Assembly: GCA_030682375.1 (NCBI GenBank) | Contig: JAUXOL010000004.1 | Span: forward strand, 124,001-188,000 | Length of the DNA: 64,000 bases | Source: Gallionella sp. | GTDB taxonomy: Bacteria; Pseudomonadota; Gammaproteobacteria; Burkholderiales; Gallionellaceae | Reading direction: 5' to 3' | Shown: positions 8,361 to 17,833 of the stretch, in pieces | Numbering within the stretch: the stretch's first letter is position 1 | Layout of the letters: each line of letters opens with the position of its first letter | Notes under the pieces: generated by a model | Database searches by the model: none | What the model was told of the DNA's origin: nothing | Seen by the model: only the letters and a program-made list of their open reading frames with translations | Translations under genes and position numbers: made by a program

Positions 8361-10574
8361 TTACATGCCTAGCGGAAGGACGGAGACGTTCGAGCGGCAA
8401 AGTCGCTCGAATTCCTGCACCGGAACGGGTTTGCCGAAAAAATATCCCTGGAAGCGGTTGCAGCCATATTGGAGCAGGAAGGCGAACTGGTCGTCGGTCT
8501 CCACGCCTTCCGCGATGATTTCCAGCCCGAAGTTGTTCGCGATGCTGATGATAGTGCGCACCATCACCGCATTGCCCTTGTCGGTGGCGATGTCGCGCAC
8601 GAAAGACTGGTCGATCTTGAGCTGCTCCAGCGGCAGCCGCTTGAGATACGAAAGCGAGGAATAGCCGGTGCCGAAATCGTCCATCGCGAAACGAACGCCG
8701 ATGTCGCGCAGTTCCTGCATCTTTTCGATAGCCTCGCCGACGTCGTCGAGCACGAAGCTTTCGGTGAGCTCGAGTTTCAGGCGCGAAGCGCGGATGCCGG
8801 TCTTCTCTATCGACTCCTTCACTTGTTCGACGAACCATGGCTGGCTCAGTTGGCGGGGGCTGACGTTGACCGACAGCGTGATCTTGCGCATCGCCGAGTC
8901 CATCTCCCAACGCCTGAGTTGCTCGCAGGCCTGTTCGATCACCCAGTCGCCGATGGGAACGATCATGCCGATCTCTTCCGCCAGCGGAATGAACTGGGCC
9001 GGCGAGACCATGCCGCGGTGCGGATGATTCCAGCGGATCAATGCCTCGGCCCCGACGATGCGGCCGGACTCGTCCACCTGCATCTGGTAATACAGCATCA
9101 GCTGGTTCAGGCGTATCGAGACGCGCAGGTCCTTTTCCAACTCGGCACGCAATTCCATTTCCACCTGCATCGCCGGATCGAAGAAGCACGCCATGTTGCG
9201 TCCCGAAGACTTGGCCTGGTACATCGCGAGGTCAGCCTGTTTCAGCACCTCGTCCAGACTGTTCTGGTGGCCGCGAAACAGGGTGACGCCGATGCTGGGC
9301 GAGCTCTGGTGCTCGATGCCGTTGAGGCGGTAAGGCTGGACGAGCTCGGCGCGGATCTTTTCGGCTACCAGTTCGGCCTGGTTCGCGGCCTCCTGCTCGC
9401 TGCCGCTCAGGGATTCCAGCGCGACGACAAATTCGTCCCCGCCCAGCCGCGCCACGGTGTCGCCCTCGCGCACGTTGCGCGACAATCGGCGCGCGACCTC
9501 CTTCAGCAGCAGGTCGCCGACATCGTGCCCCTGCGTGTCGTTCAGCGTTTTGAAGTTGTCCAGGTCGATGAACATCAGCGCGCCGTGCTTGCCGCTGCGC
9601 GCGCTGAGCGACATGCTTTGCAGCAGGCGTTCCTGCAACAAACGACGGTTGGGCAACTGCGTCAGCGCATCATAGAACGCGAGGCGGTGAATCTCTTCCT
9701 CGGACTGCTTGCGTATCGTGATGTCCTGCACCATGAAAAGCACGACATGCTCCTCGCCCATCTGCGCCAGCGAGATGTCCGCCAGGAAGGAACGGCTCTT
9801 GTCGCCGATGCGCCTGTCGAAGCCGTGTTCGTTGCAATGCTTCCCGCTCGCGACGACATGGGCGATCTTCTCGTCCAGCGCAGGAACATCGAGGAACGCG
9901 CCCAGCGTCTTGTTGCGCCAGAACTCGTTGCCGGGCAGTTCGAACATCTGCAGCACGGCGTTGTTCACCAGCCGGATGCGGCCCCGAGCATCCAGCACGA
10001 TGAAGCCGATGGGCATGTTGCTGACGATCTGCTCGGTATAGCTGCGCGCCAGCGTCAGCGCCTTGTGCTCGGTATGGAAATAGGTGTCCAGCGCCAGCCC
10101 CATGTCGAAGAACACCACCTTCATCAGCGCACGGCAGGCTTCGATGGCGAGCTCCGGATCGGCGGCGTGATGCTCCAGCACCAGCGGCATGACCTCGCCG
10201 AGATATTTGCAATAGGCGCTCATGTACCACTTGGGCGTCAGCCCGACGCGCTGGTGAATCACGCCGATATGCAGGCGATTCTCCACATAGGCGCGGTCGT
10301 AGCGACCTTCGGTCAACTGGCTGAAGTAGTTCATCTGCGCCTGCTTCATCCGCGCCAGCTTGGCCTCGTCGCCCAGCAGCGGGCGTATCTCCGGGAACTT
10401 CTGGAGATGGTCGTAAAACACCTCGATCAAGTGCTCGCGCCGGCCCGCCAGAACGCCGTGCAGCTCTGCAAGCAAAGCCGCATCCCGCTCGTCCATGGAC
10501 AGGAAGGATTGCCGTTGCGCGATCTCGGTATCGTCTATGCCGATCTCGGTTAGCAGGGAATGGTGGGGCTGCAT
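8361..10574 (-). CDS. Globin-coupled sensor with PAS, GGDEF and EAL domains
   Basis: A 737-residue cytoplasmic protein. Residues about 25-165 form a sensor globin; H107 in IGVIHQRVGLTPKWYMSAY fits the proximal haem ligand of globin-coupled sensors. A PAS domain follows (about 180-300), then GGDEF with an intact active motif (RLGGDEFVV) and EAL with the usual catalytic features (GAEALIRW, LELTES, DDFGTGYSSL, IAEGVET, QGYFFGKP). It should make and/or degrade cyclic di-GMP in response to oxygen or another haem ligand. The gene starts 2 nt after nifA stops, so it is almost certainly co-expressed with nifLA. The longer open frame running back into nifA is a frame artefact; the ATG at 10574 begins the recognised protein. 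Confidence 0.9.
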   Translation of the reverse strand: MQPHHSLLTEIGIDDTEIAQRQSFLSMDERDAALLAELHGVLAGRREHLIEVFYDHLQKFPEIRPLLGDEAKLARMKQAQMNYFSQLTEGRYDRAYVENRLHIGVIHQRVGLTPKWYMSAYCKYLGEVMPLVLEHHAADPELAIEACRALMKVVFFDMGLALDTYFHTEHKALTLARSYTEQIVSNMPIGFIVLDARGRIRLVNNAVLQMFELPGNEFWRNKTLGAFLDVPALDEKIAHVVASGKHCNEHGFDRRIGDKSRSFLADISLAQMGEEHVVLFMVQDITIRKQSEEEIHRLAFYDALTQLPNRRLLQERLLQSMSLSARSGKHGALMFIDLDNFKTLNDTQGHDVGDLLLKEVARRLSRNVREGDTVARLGGDEFVVALESLSGSEQEAANQAELVAEKIRAELVQPYRLNGIEHQSSPSIGVTLFRGHQNSLDEVLKQADLAMYQAKSSGRNMACFFDPAMQVEMELRAELEKDLRVSIRLNQLMLYYQMQVDESGRIVGAEALIRWNHPHRGMVSPAQFIPLAEEIGMIVPIGDWVIEQACEQLRRWEMDSAMRKITLSVNVSPRQLSQPWFVEQVKESIEKTGIRASRLKLELTESFVLDDVGEAIEKMQELRDIGVRFAMDDFGTGYSSLSYLKRLPLEQLKIDQSFVRDIATDKGNAVMVRTIISIANNFGLEIIAEGVETDDQFAFLLQYGCNRFQGYFFGKPVPVQEFERLCRSNVSVLPLGM

Positions 10575-10576
10575 GT

Positions 10577-12124
10577 TCAAATCTGTTTCACCTTGATGTT
10601 CAATGTCTGTATGCGGTAGGCGATCTGGCGCGGCGTCATGTCCAGCAGGCGCGCGGCCTTGGCCTGCACCCAGCCGGCCTGCTCCAGCGCGGCGATCACC
10701 TTCTCGCGTTCGTCCAGGTTGGGGTCGTCCAGATCCAGCGTCTGGATCGCGCCCCGGCTCGCCGATATTTTCTCGTCTATGCCGGTGAGCAGGATGGCGT
10801 CGCGATCTATGGTCTCGCCCTCGGTCATCACCGCGGCGCGTTCCAGGCAGTTCTCCAGTTCGCGCACGTTGCCCGGCCAGTCGTGGTGCATCAGCACGCG
10901 CAACGCGGCATCGGTCAGGCCGAGTTGCCTGCCCTGCTGCGTGCCGACCTTCTCGACCAGGAAGCGCGCGATGTCCGGGATGTCCTCCATGCGCTCGCGC
11001 AGCGGCGGCAGCGTCAGCGGCATGACGTTGAGGCGATAGTACAAGTCCTCGCGGAAACGCCCCTTCTCCACTTCGACCTCCAGGTCGCGGTGGGTCGCGG
11101 CAATCACGCGCACATCGACCTTCAACGTGCGCGTGCCGCCGACACGTTCCAGCTCGCCCTCCTGCAGCACGCGCAGCAGCTTGGCCTGGAACGACGCGGA
11201 GATCTCGCCGATCTCGTCGAGGAACACCGTGCCGCCCTCGGCCTGCTCGAACCTGCCCTTGCGCTGCGCCACCGCACCGGTGAACGCGCCCTTCTCGTGG
11301 CCGAACAGTTCCGATTCCAGCAGGGTCTCGGGCAGCGCGGCACAATTGAGCTTGACGTAGTTGCCGCGCGCGCGCGGCGAGTTGTAGTGGATCGCGTTGG
11401 CGATCAGCTCCTTGCCGGTGCCGGTCTCGCCGCGGATCAGCACGGTGGTGTTCCATTTCGCCACCAGGCGCACCTGCTCGAAGATGCGGCGCATCGCCTG
11501 CGAGTGGCCGATGATGTTGTCGAAGCCGTATTGCCCACGCACGGTGCGGCGCAGCACGTCGCGTTCCTCGACCAGCTCGCGCTTCTCCTGCGCCACGTCG
11601 TGCGATAGGCGCACGCTCTGGCCGATCAGGTTGGCGACCATGTCGAGGAAACGACGATACTCTTCGAGCAGGCTGGCCGCTCCCGATGCGGGTTGGGCGG
11701 CGAGTACGCCCACGGTCTTCTTGCCTACGCGGATGGGCACGCCGACGAAGGCGCCCATCGGGTTGTAGATGCCCATGCGCGACAGGAAACGCGGCTCGTC
11801 CATGATGCGTTCGACCACGATGCCGTTGCCGCTCTTCAGGATCGCGCCGACCACGCCCTCGCCGGGACGGTAGCTGACTTCCTCGGTGATGTCGTCGGAC
11901 ACGCCGTAAACCAGCGACACCTGCAGCGCGCCGGTCGCGACATCGGTCAGGCTGACCATGCCGCGCTCCAGCGCCATGCCCTCGTGCAGCGCCTGCAGCA
12001 CGCCGTCCAGCGTCTGCTTGAAATCGAGCGAATGCGACAGCACGCGGCTCACCTGATACAGCGTTTCCAGTTCCGCGCGCAGCAGTTCCGGTTCCACTTT
12101 GCTCTCCATACGCGAATCAGACAT
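10577..12124 (-). CDS. nifA: NifA, nif-specific sigma-54 transcriptional activator
   Basis: Enhancer-binding protein that activates nif promoters with RNA polymerase-sigma-54. A GAF domain (about residues 20-170) is followed by the AAA+ domain with Walker [15 protein letters not shown], the sigma-54 contact loop GAFTGA and Walker [14 protein letters not shown], then a Fis-type helix-turn-helix ([19 protein letters not shown]). The linker after the AAA+ domain lacks the Cys-x4-Cys motif of oxygen-sensitive rhizobial NifA, which fits regulation by the NifL encoded directly upstream. The start overlaps nifL by 8 bases. 515 aa is normal. Confidence 0.97.
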   Translation of the reverse strand: MSDSRMESKVEPELLRAELETLYQVSRVLSHSLDFKQTLDGVLQALHEGMALERGMVSLTDVATGALQVSLVYGVSDDITEEVSYRPGEGVVGAILKSGNGIVVERIMDEPRFLSRMGIYNPMGAFVGVPIRVGKKTVGVLAAQPASGAASLLEEYRRFLDMVANLIGQSVRLSHDVAQEKRELVEERDVLRRTVRGQYGFDNIIGHSQAMRRIFEQVRLVAKWNTTVLIRGETGTGKELIANAIHYNSPRARGNYVKLNCAALPETLLESELFGHEKGAFTGAVAQRKGRFEQAEGGTVFLDEIGEISASFQAKLLRVLQEGELERVGGTRTLKVDVRVIAATHRDLEVEVEKGRFREDLYYRLNVMPLTLPPLRERMEDIPDIARFLVEKVGTQQGRQLGLTDAALRVLMHHDWPGNVRELENCLERAAVMTEGETIDRDAILLTGIDEKISASRGAIQTLDLDDPNLDEREKVIAALEQAGWVQAKAARLLDMTPRQIAYRIQTLNIKVKQI

Positions 12125-13640
12125 GATCGCCTCCTGCGTTCTTCGGCAATTGCACGCGCACGCGGCAACCGGGGTAATACGCCGGGTCGATGTCTATGGT
12201 GCCGCCGTGGCGCGTCACCGCCTCCTGCGCCATCGCGAGACCGAGACCGAGATGGCGCTTCGCCGCGCCCTTGGTGGTGTAGAACGGCTGGAATACCTTG
12301 TAGCGCAGTTCTTCGGCGATGCCGGGGCCGCTGTCCTCGACATCCACCGCTACATGATCCGGATGCACCGTGCAGGTCAGGTGCAGTTCGCGTTTGCCGC
12401 CGCGCCGCTCGTTCACCGCCTCGATGGCATTGGCGACGAGCTGCTTGAACAGGTTGGCCAGTTGCGCCGCATGGCCGGACACCACGGAAGACTCCCTGGC
12501 CAGATCCAGCTCGACCACGATGCCCGCGCCCAGCAGTTCCGGCGTCGCGAGCTTGACCACGTCCGCCAGCGTCTCGTTGAGATCGACCGGCCGCATCGCT
12601 TCGTCTACATGCTCGGGGATGCAGGCGCGCAGCGTCTCCAGCGCCTCGCGGCTCTTCTGCAACGCATCGCCCAGCGCTCCCACGGCAGGCATGCCCTGGT
12701 CGCGTCGGCGTTCCAGCATGTTGGCGACCGCGCTCAGCACGTTGAACGGCTCTTCCAGCTGATACACCGCCCCGGCCAGCGTCTCGCGCAAACCCTGCAC
12801 GCGCTCCTGCTCGGACAGCAGCGCACGCAAGCCGTTGATGCGTATCGCCTCCTGCTGGCGCTTGAGCTCGCCGATGTCCTGTATCGTCAGCAGCAGATAG
12901 TGGCGGCGCGTCGGTTCGTAGAACGCATCCGCGCCGACATCCTGTTCCTCGAACCAGGATACCGAACAAGAGAACCAGAGCGTGTTGCCGCCGGGCAGCG
13001 AGATGGCCACTTCGCGCGCCGGGATGTTGCGGTGCTGCTCCTGCGCCTGCAGGAAACGCGCGCCCGGCTGGTCGCGCAACGCCGTCAGCAGGCGCACCGC
13101 GGGCTCCTTGCCGAGCATGCCGATCAGCTTCTTGTATTCCTGGTTATCCAGCACCACACGCTCGTTCTCGTCGAGCAGCGCGATGGCGACTTGCGCCGCA
13201 TCCACCACCGATTCGATCAGCGTCTTCTGGTTCTGCACCTGGCGCTCCAACCGGTGCACCTCGGTCACGTCGCGCTGCATGCCGAGGTAATGCGTGGTCA
13301 TGCCCTCTTCGCTCACCACCGGCGTGATGGTCACGTCGGCGAGGTAGCGGTTGCCGTCCTTGCGCTTGTTGACCAGCAGGCCGTTCCACGGGCGCTGGCG
13401 CTGGATCTGCGCCCACAGCGTCTCGTACACCAGCTTGGGCGTGACGCGGTAAGACAAGATGGACTCGTTATGGCCGACGATCTCGTCCTGCCCGTATCCG
13501 GTGATGCGCGAGAACGCGGCATTGGCATACAGGATGTTGGCGCGAGCATCGGTGATCGAGATCGCCTGCGCGGCCTGCTCGACTGCCTGCTTGAAAAGAT
13601 GCGGCGGCAGGCTATCGATGTTCTGTGCGTTTTTGGACAT
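12117..13640 (-). CDS. nifL: NifL, redox and nitrogen-status anti-activator of NifA
   Basis: NifL binds NifA and blocks it under oxygen or excess nitrogen. The N-terminal PAS domain (residues about 12-135) has the FAD-type features seen in NifL, including RPWNGLLVNKRKDG and YLGMQRDVTEVHRLE. A second PAS (about 150-275), a coiled region and a histidine-kinase-like GHKL domain (VEDSGPGIAEELRYKVFQPF, GLGLAM) follow. The H-box region (AGAVYQLEEPFNVLSAVANM) has no phospho-accepting histidine, so it is not a working kinase. Translationally coupled to nifA. Confidence 0.95.
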   Translation of the reverse strand: MSKNAQNIDSLPPHLFKQAVEQAAQAISITDARANILYANAAFSRITGYGQDEIVGHNESILSYRVTPKLVYETLWAQIQRQRPWNGLLVNKRKDGNRYLADVTITPVVSEEGMTTHYLGMQRDVTEVHRLERQVQNQKTLIESVVDAAQVAIALLDENERVVLDNQEYKKLIGMLGKEPAVRLLTALRDQPGARFLQAQEQHRNIPAREVAISLPGGNTLWFSCSVSWFEEQDVGADAFYEPTRRHYLLLTIQDIGELKRQQEAIRINGLRALLSEQERVQGLRETLAGAVYQLEEPFNVLSAVANMLERRRDQGMPAVGALGDALQKSREALETLRACIPEHVDEAMRPVDLNETLADVVKLATPELLGAGIVVELDLARESSVVSGHAAQLANLFKQLVANAIEAVNERRGGKRELHLTCTVHPDHVAVDVEDSGPGIAEELRYKVFQPFYTTKGAAKRHLGLGLAMAQEAVTRHGGTIDIDPAYYPGCRVRVQLPKNAGGDHV

Positions 13641-13672
13641 GACTGCTCCGTAATGGATGACAGCTATGGTTC

Positions 13673-13688
13673 AGCAATAACCATGCCC
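13673..13688 (-). promoter_or_regulatory. Predicted sigma-54 promoter of nifLA
   Basis: Minus-strand reading GGGCATGGTTATTGCT: -24 GG at 13686-13687 and -12 GC at 13674-13675 with the required 10-base spacing; only the first base and one base of the -24 element depart from consensus. It ends 33 bases before the nifL ATG. The same core, GGCATGGTTATTGC, occurs in the promoter of the Cache-CheW gene at 35781. Confidence 0.65.
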
Positions 13689-13732
13689 ATGAAATTCGGG
13701 TTTGCCTTCAATGCCGCGAAACACTCGCGGAT

Positions 13733-13748
13733 TGTCGCATTCGCTACA
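13733..13748. promoter_or_regulatory. Predicted NifA upstream activator sequence between nifL and rnfA
   Basis: TGT-cgcattcgct-ACA fits the NifA site TGT-N10-ACA. It lies about 110 bases upstream of the rnfA -24 element, the usual distance. It could also serve the nifL promoter on the other side, although that distance is short. Confidence 0.6.
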
Positions 13749-13856
13749 TCGGTGCATGACATGACCCGACAACGACAAGAGTCCATATGCACCCAAGTGG
13801 TGCGTCGATACGGCAAGCGCCTGATTCTGTGCACATCCGATTCCGTTCAGCATGGC

Positions 13857-13872
13857 TGGCACGACGTTTGCA
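13857..13872 (+). promoter_or_regulatory. Predicted sigma-54 promoter of the rnf operon
   Basis: TGGCACGACGTTTGCA is a full match to the -24/-12 consensus TGGCACG-N4-TTGC; GG at 13858-13859, GC at 13870-13871. It ends 24 bases before the rnfA ATG. Its presence rules out the upstream ATG at 13852 as the rnfA start, since that would lie inside the promoter. Confidence 0.85.
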
Positions 13873-13896
13873 CAAGGCAGTGCAGGAGAAAAAGAT

Positions 13897-14472
13897 ATGA
13901 GCGAATACCTGCTACTGCTGCTGGGCACCGCGCTGGTCAATAACGTGGTGCTGGTGAAATTCCTTGGACTATGCCCGTTCATGGGTGTGTCCAAGAAGAT
14001 GGACGGCGCGCTGGGCATGGGCATGGCCACGACCTTCGTGCTGACGATGACGACCGCCGCGACCTGGATGCTGGAGCACTGGCTGCTGATGCCGCTGGGC
14101 ATAGGCTATCTGCGCATCCTCGCCTTCATCCTCACCATCGCCGCGGTCGTGCAGTTCACCGAGATGCTGATACGCAAAGTCAGTCCCGGCTTGTATCAGG
14201 TGCTGGGCATCTACCTGCCGCTGATCACCACCAACTGCGCGGTGCTGGGCGTGGCGCTGCTCAACGTGCAGGAACAGAACGGCTTCATGCACAGCCTGCT
14301 GTACGGCTTCGGTTCGGCGGTCGGCTTCACGCTGGTGATGCTGCTGTTCACCGGCCTGCGCGTGCGGCTTGCGCTGGCGCAGGTGCCGAACGCTTTCAGC
14401 GGCGCACCCATCGGATTCGTCGTGGCTGGATTGTTGTCGCTGGCGTTCATGGGGTTCGCCGGATTGGCGTGA
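13897..14472 (+). CDS. rnfA: RnfA, Rnf electron transport complex subunit A
   Basis: Inner-membrane subunit of the ion-pumping ferredoxin:NAD oxidoreductase, which in diazotrophs feeds low-potential electrons to nitrogenase. 191 residues with six predicted membrane helices and the RnfA/E family stretch [19 protein letters not shown] and [13 protein letters not shown]. The start at 13897 has an AGGAGA ribosome site and follows the sigma-54 promoter. First gene of rnfABCDGEH. Confidence 0.95.
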   Translation: MSEYLLLLLGTALVNNVVLVKFLGLCPFMGVSKKMDGALGMGMATTFVLTMTTAATWMLEHWLLMPLGIGYLRILAFILTIAAVVQFTEMLIRKVSPGLYQVLGIYLPLITTNCAVLGVALLNVQEQNGFMHSLLYGFGSAVGFTLVMLLFTGLRVRLALAQVPNAFSGAPIGFVVAGLLSLAFMGFAGLA

Positions 14473-14476
14473 TGTA

Positions 14477-14531
14477 GGAGCGGGCCATTCCCGCGAAATA
14501 ACGATGAGTCGCGGGCATGGCCCGCTCCAAC
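14477..14531. repeat. Palindromic repeat between rnfA and rnfB
   Basis: Long imperfect inverted repeat with arms ggagcgggccattcccgcga and tcgcgggcatggcccgctcc around a short AT-rich loop. It sits inside the operon and would form a strong RNA hairpin that could adjust rnfB expression. Confidence 0.75.
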
Positions 14532-14565
14532 GGTTGAAACCCGTAAGGTTGAAGGAGAGTTTGAA

Positions 14566-15108
14566 ATGCTGCTAGCAGCCGTCATTAGCCTGACCGTATT
14601 GGGAGCCGTCTTCGGATTGTTGCTCGGCGTCGCCGCACGCTACCTGAAAGTCGAGGGCAACCCGCTGGTCGCGGAGATCGAGCAACTGCTGCCCGGTTCG
14701 CAGTGCGGCCAGTGCGGCTATCCCGGCTGCACCGGCGCCGCACAGGCGCTGGCGGAAGGCAGCGCGCCGGTCACCTTGTGTCCGCCCGGCGGTCGTCCGC
14801 TAGTGCAGGCGCTCGCCGCGAAGCTGGGCGTCGATGCCGACCTGTCCGGCGTGGAAGACAAGGGACCGATGATCGCCGAGGTGAAAGAGGAGATCTGCAT
14901 AGGCTGCACGCGCTGCTTCAAGGTCTGCCCCACCGACGCGATCATGGGCGCGGCGCAGCAGATCCATGTCGTGTTCCGCGAAGCCTGCACCGCCTGCGGC
15001 AAATGCGTGGACGCCTGCCCGACCGAATCGGTCACGCTGCAACCCGTGCCGGTGACGCTGCAATCGTGGCACTGGCATAAACCTGATGTGAAAGGAGCGG
15101 CAGCATGA
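14566..15108 (+). CDS. rnfB: RnfB, Rnf complex Fe-S subunit
   Basis: Membrane-anchored iron-sulphur subunit that accepts electrons from ferredoxin or flavodoxin. An N-terminal membrane helix (residues 1-25) is followed by the Fe-S domain motif GSQCGQCGYPGCTGAAQAL and two 4Fe-4S motifs, CIGCTRCFKVCPTDAI and CTACGKCVDACPTESV. Length (180 aa) is normal for nif-linked RnfB. A GAAGGAGAG ribosome site precedes the ATG. Confidence 0.95.
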   Translation: MLLAAVISLTVLGAVFGLLLGVAARYLKVEGNPLVAEIEQLLPGSQCGQCGYPGCTGAAQALAEGSAPVTLCPPGGRPLVQALAAKLGVDADLSGVEDKGPMIAEVKEEICIGCTRCFKVCPTDAIMGAAQQIHVVFREACTACGKCVDACPTESVTLQPVPVTLQSWHWHKPDVKGAAA

Positions 15109-15142
15109 GTTCGCACTTCAATAGCATGCAGGCAGCGAAATG

Positions 15143-15240
15143 CTCCCCCCTTTGCAAAAGGGGGGCTGGGGGGGATTTGCGGACAGTAGATTTTCTTCAG
15201 GCTTATAAATCCCCCTCGCTCCCCCTTTTACAAAGGGGGA
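15143..15240. repeat. MITE-like inverted repeat between rnfB and rnfC
   Basis: About 98 bases bounded by arms rich in CCCCCTTTGCAAAAGGGGG and the mirrored CCCCCTTTTACAAAGGGGG, with an inner pair ggggggatttg / aaatccccc. This nested palindrome is a known style of mobile intergenic repeat. It separates two genes that are normally tightly packed, and a short open frame (15105-15293) overlapping the rnfB stop runs through it but looks meaningless. Confidence 0.75.
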
Positions 15241-15289
15241 TGACGCCACCCCACGAGCGGCTACAAATATTTGGAGAGGGGCGCGTAGC

Positions 15290-16783
15290 ATGAAGCTCTT
15301 CGACCTGAGAGGCGGCGTACATCCAGAAGGCCGCAAGGACCTGTCGGCGGAATGCCCTATCCGCAGCGTTCCCCTGCCGAAGACACTGTATGTTCCGCTG
15401 CAGCAGCACATCGGTGCGCCTGCCGCACCGGTGGTGCAGGTCGGCGACCATGTGCTGAAAGGCCAGCTTCTCGCCCACGCGCAGGGCGCGGTGTCCGCGC
15501 CGGTGCATGCACCGACCTCCGGCGTGATCACCGCACTCGGCGACTATGCCGCGCCGCATCCTTCCGGCCTGCCGGTTCCCACATTCACGCTGGAGAGCGA
15601 CGGCGAAGATAAATGGATATCCACCGAGACACTGGACGATCCGTTCGCGCTGTCGCCGGAAGATATCGCCGCGCGCGTTTCGGCAGCCGGCATCGTCGGT
15701 CTGGGCGGCGCGACCTTCCCCTCGGCGCTGAAGCTCAACCTCAGCCGCGGTGTGCGGACGCTGATCATGAACGGCGGCGAATGCGAACCCTATCTCACCT
15801 GCGATGACCGCATCATGCGCGAGCGCGCGGTCCAGATCGTCGAAGGCATCAGGCTGATCGCCTATACCGTCGGCACGCAAGAAGTGCTGGTCGGCATCGA
15901 AGACAACAAGCCAGCCGCCATCGCCGCGATGCAGGCCGCTGCGCGCGGCAGCTCGGTGCAGGTAATCGCAATGCCCAGCATGTACCCGATGGGATCGGAA
16001 AAGCAGATCGTGCAAGTGCTGACCGGCAAGGAGATTCCGGCAGGCGGACGCCCCGCCGATATCGGTGTGCTGGTGCACAACGTCGCCACCGCCTACGCGG
16101 TGCAGCAGGCGATACGCTACGGCCGTCCGCTGGTGTCGCGCATCGTCACGCTGAGCGGCGGCGCGCTGAAGACGCCGTGCAACGTCGAGGCCCTGATCGG
16201 CACACCGGTGGAAGAACTGATCGCCGTCGCGGGCGGCTATGCGCAGCCTGCCGCGCGCATGGTGCTGGGTGGCCCGATGATGGGACAGCAGTTCGCCAAC
16301 ACCGGCGTGCCGGTAGTAAAGGGAACCAGCGGCGTGCTCGCGCTGACCGCGAGCGAGATCGGGCAAGCCGAACCGTCGCCCTGCATCCGCTGCTCGACCT
16401 GCGTGCGCGCCTGCCCGGTCGGCCTGCTGCCGCTGGAGATGGCGGCGCATATCCGTGCGTCCGACCTGACCGGCGCGGTCAATCTCGGGCTGAAGGACTG
16501 CATCGCCTGCGGCTCCTGCTCCTATGTCTGCCCGGCGCATATACCGCTGGTGCATTTCTTCAACTACGCCAAGGGCGACCTCGCCGCGCAGGAACGCGCC
16601 AAGCTGAAACTGGAAGCGACGAAAAAACTGGCCGAAGCGCGCACCGAACGCATCGCCCGCATCGAACGCGAACGCGCCGAAGCGATGGCAAAACGCAAGG
16701 CTGCGCGCGAAGCGAAAGAACGCGCCGCAAAAGAAGCGGCTGCCCAGAAAGCTCAAGATCAAGCTGCATCGGAGGCCGCATGA
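15290..16783 (+). CDS. rnfC: RnfC, Rnf complex NADH-binding subunit
   Basis: Peripheral subunit with NADH- and FMN-binding domains and two 4Fe-4S clusters. The N-terminus (MKLFDLRGGVHPEGRKDLS) and the glycine-rich VGLGGATFPSALKL segment are typical. The clusters are PCIRCSTCVRACPVGLLP and DCIACGSCSYVCPAHIPL at about residues 365-415, followed by a charged alanine/lysine-rich helical tail. The stop overlaps the rnfD start (ATGA). Confidence 0.96.
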   Translation: MKLFDLRGGVHPEGRKDLSAECPIRSVPLPKTLYVPLQQHIGAPAAPVVQVGDHVLKGQLLAHAQGAVSAPVHAPTSGVITALGDYAAPHPSGLPVPTFTLESDGEDKWISTETLDDPFALSPEDIAARVSAAGIVGLGGATFPSALKLNLSRGVRTLIMNGGECEPYLTCDDRIMRERAVQIVEGIRLIAYTVGTQEVLVGIEDNKPAAIAAMQAAARGSSVQVIAMPSMYPMGSEKQIVQVLTGKEIPAGGRPADIGVLVHNVATAYAVQQAIRYGRPLVSRIVTLSGGALKTPCNVEALIGTPVEELIAVAGGYAQPAARMVLGGPMMGQQFANTGVPVVKGTSGVLALTASEIGQAEPSPCIRCSTCVRACPVGLLPLEMAAHIRASDLTGAVNLGLKDCIACGSCSYVCPAHIPLVHFFNYAKGDLAAQERAKLKLEATKKLAEARTERIARIERERAEAMAKRKAAREAKERAAKEAAAQKAQDQAASEAA

Positions 16784-17832
16784 ACCCCATCGCCCACTCC
16801 CCCCACGCCCACGCGCCGATCTCCATCGGCAAAGTGATGGGCACCGTGCTGCTCGCACTCGTGCCTGCCACGCTGTTCGGCTTCTGGCTCTACGGCTGGC
16901 CCGCGGTCAACTTGTGGGCGGTATCGCTGATCGCCGCCATCGTCGGCGAGGCTTTCGTATTGCGCCTGCAAAGCCGCGCGGTGAAACCGGCGTTGATGGA
17001 CGGTTCCGGCATCCTCACCGCATGGCTGCTGGCCTTGTCGCTGCCGCCGTATGCGCCCTGGTGGATCGCGGTGCTGGGCAGTTTGTTCGCGGTGATTATC
17101 GGCAAGCAGATTTTCGGCGGGCTGGGGCAGAACGTGTTCAATCCGGCGATGGCCGCGCGCGTGATGCTGCTGATCTCGTTCCCGCTGGAAATGACCACCT
17201 GGGTCGCACCACTGCAATCGCCCGGCTTGCTGGACAGCCTGCGCATCACCTTCATGTCGCAACCCATAGACGGCATGGCCAGCGCCTCGCTGCTCGGCCA
17301 TGTTAAGACAGAGTTCACGCGCGGCATCGGTCTCGATCAGGCGCTGGTCGGCCACTACGTCCCGTTGGACATGCTGTGGGGCAGCCGCGTCGGCAGCCTG
17401 GGCGAGACGACTGCGGTGCTGTTGTTGCTGGGCGGTTTATTCCTGATCGCAAAGCGCATCTTCACTTGGCATGCGCCGGTGGCGATGCTGATCGGCGTGG
17501 CCGTGCCCGCGCTGGTATTCAACATGATAGACGGCAACCACTACGCCGGCCCCATGGTGCATCTGCTGTCGGGCGGATTGATGCTGGCGGCGTTCTTCAT
17601 CGTGACCGATCCGGTGACTTCGCCGAACACCGCGCTCGGCCAGTTCATTTTCGGCCTCGGCTGCGGATTGCTGACCTGGATCATCCGCACCTGGGGCGGC
17701 TACCCGGAAGGCGTGGCGTTCGCGGTGCTGCTGATGAACGCGGCTACGCCCATCATCGACCAGTACGTGAAACCGCGCATCTACGGGCGCGACAGGAAAG
17801 GCGCGGCGCTGCCCGCGAACAAGGAGGCCTGA
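16780..17832 (+). CDS. rnfD: RnfD, Rnf complex membrane subunit with covalent FMN site
   Basis: 350-residue inner-membrane subunit with about nine helices. Family landmarks: PALMDGSGILTAWLLALSLPP, GGLGQNVFNPAMAARVML and FIVTDPVTSP. Start at 16780 overlaps the rnfC stop by four bases; the longer upstream frame belongs to rnfC territory. I could not settle which threonine would carry FMN. Confidence 0.95.
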   Translation: MNPIAHSPHAHAPISIGKVMGTVLLALVPATLFGFWLYGWPAVNLWAVSLIAAIVGEAFVLRLQSRAVKPALMDGSGILTAWLLALSLPPYAPWWIAVLGSLFAVIIGKQIFGGLGQNVFNPAMAARVMLLISFPLEMTTWVAPLQSPGLLDSLRITFMSQPIDGMASASLLGHVKTEFTRGIGLDQALVGHYVPLDMLWGSRVGSLGETTAVLLLLGGLFLIAKRIFTWHAPVAMLIGVAVPALVFNMIDGNHYAGPMVHLLSGGLMLAAFFIVTDPVTSPNTALGQFIFGLGCGLLTWIIRTWGGYPEGVAFAVLLMNAATPIIDQYVKPRIYGRDRKGAALPANKEA

Positions 17833-17833
17833 G

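Noticed and set aside
8361-11456. A 1031-codon open frame that would fuse part of the nifA region to the globin-GGDEF-EAL protein
   Set aside because: The first 293 codons are the nifA sequence read in another frame (arginine/alanine-rich, no family pattern). The real protein starts at 10574.
12099-13943. Long plus-strand frame opposite nifL (614 codons), and similar frames at 8469-10553 and 36999-39122
   Set aside because: They lie opposite or in another frame of well-recognised genes and have the low-complexity, His/Arg/Gln-rich look of high-GC shadows.
15105-15293. A 62-codon frame overlapping the rnfB stop
   Set aside because: It runs through the inverted repeat at 15143-15240, and the peptide has no family features.
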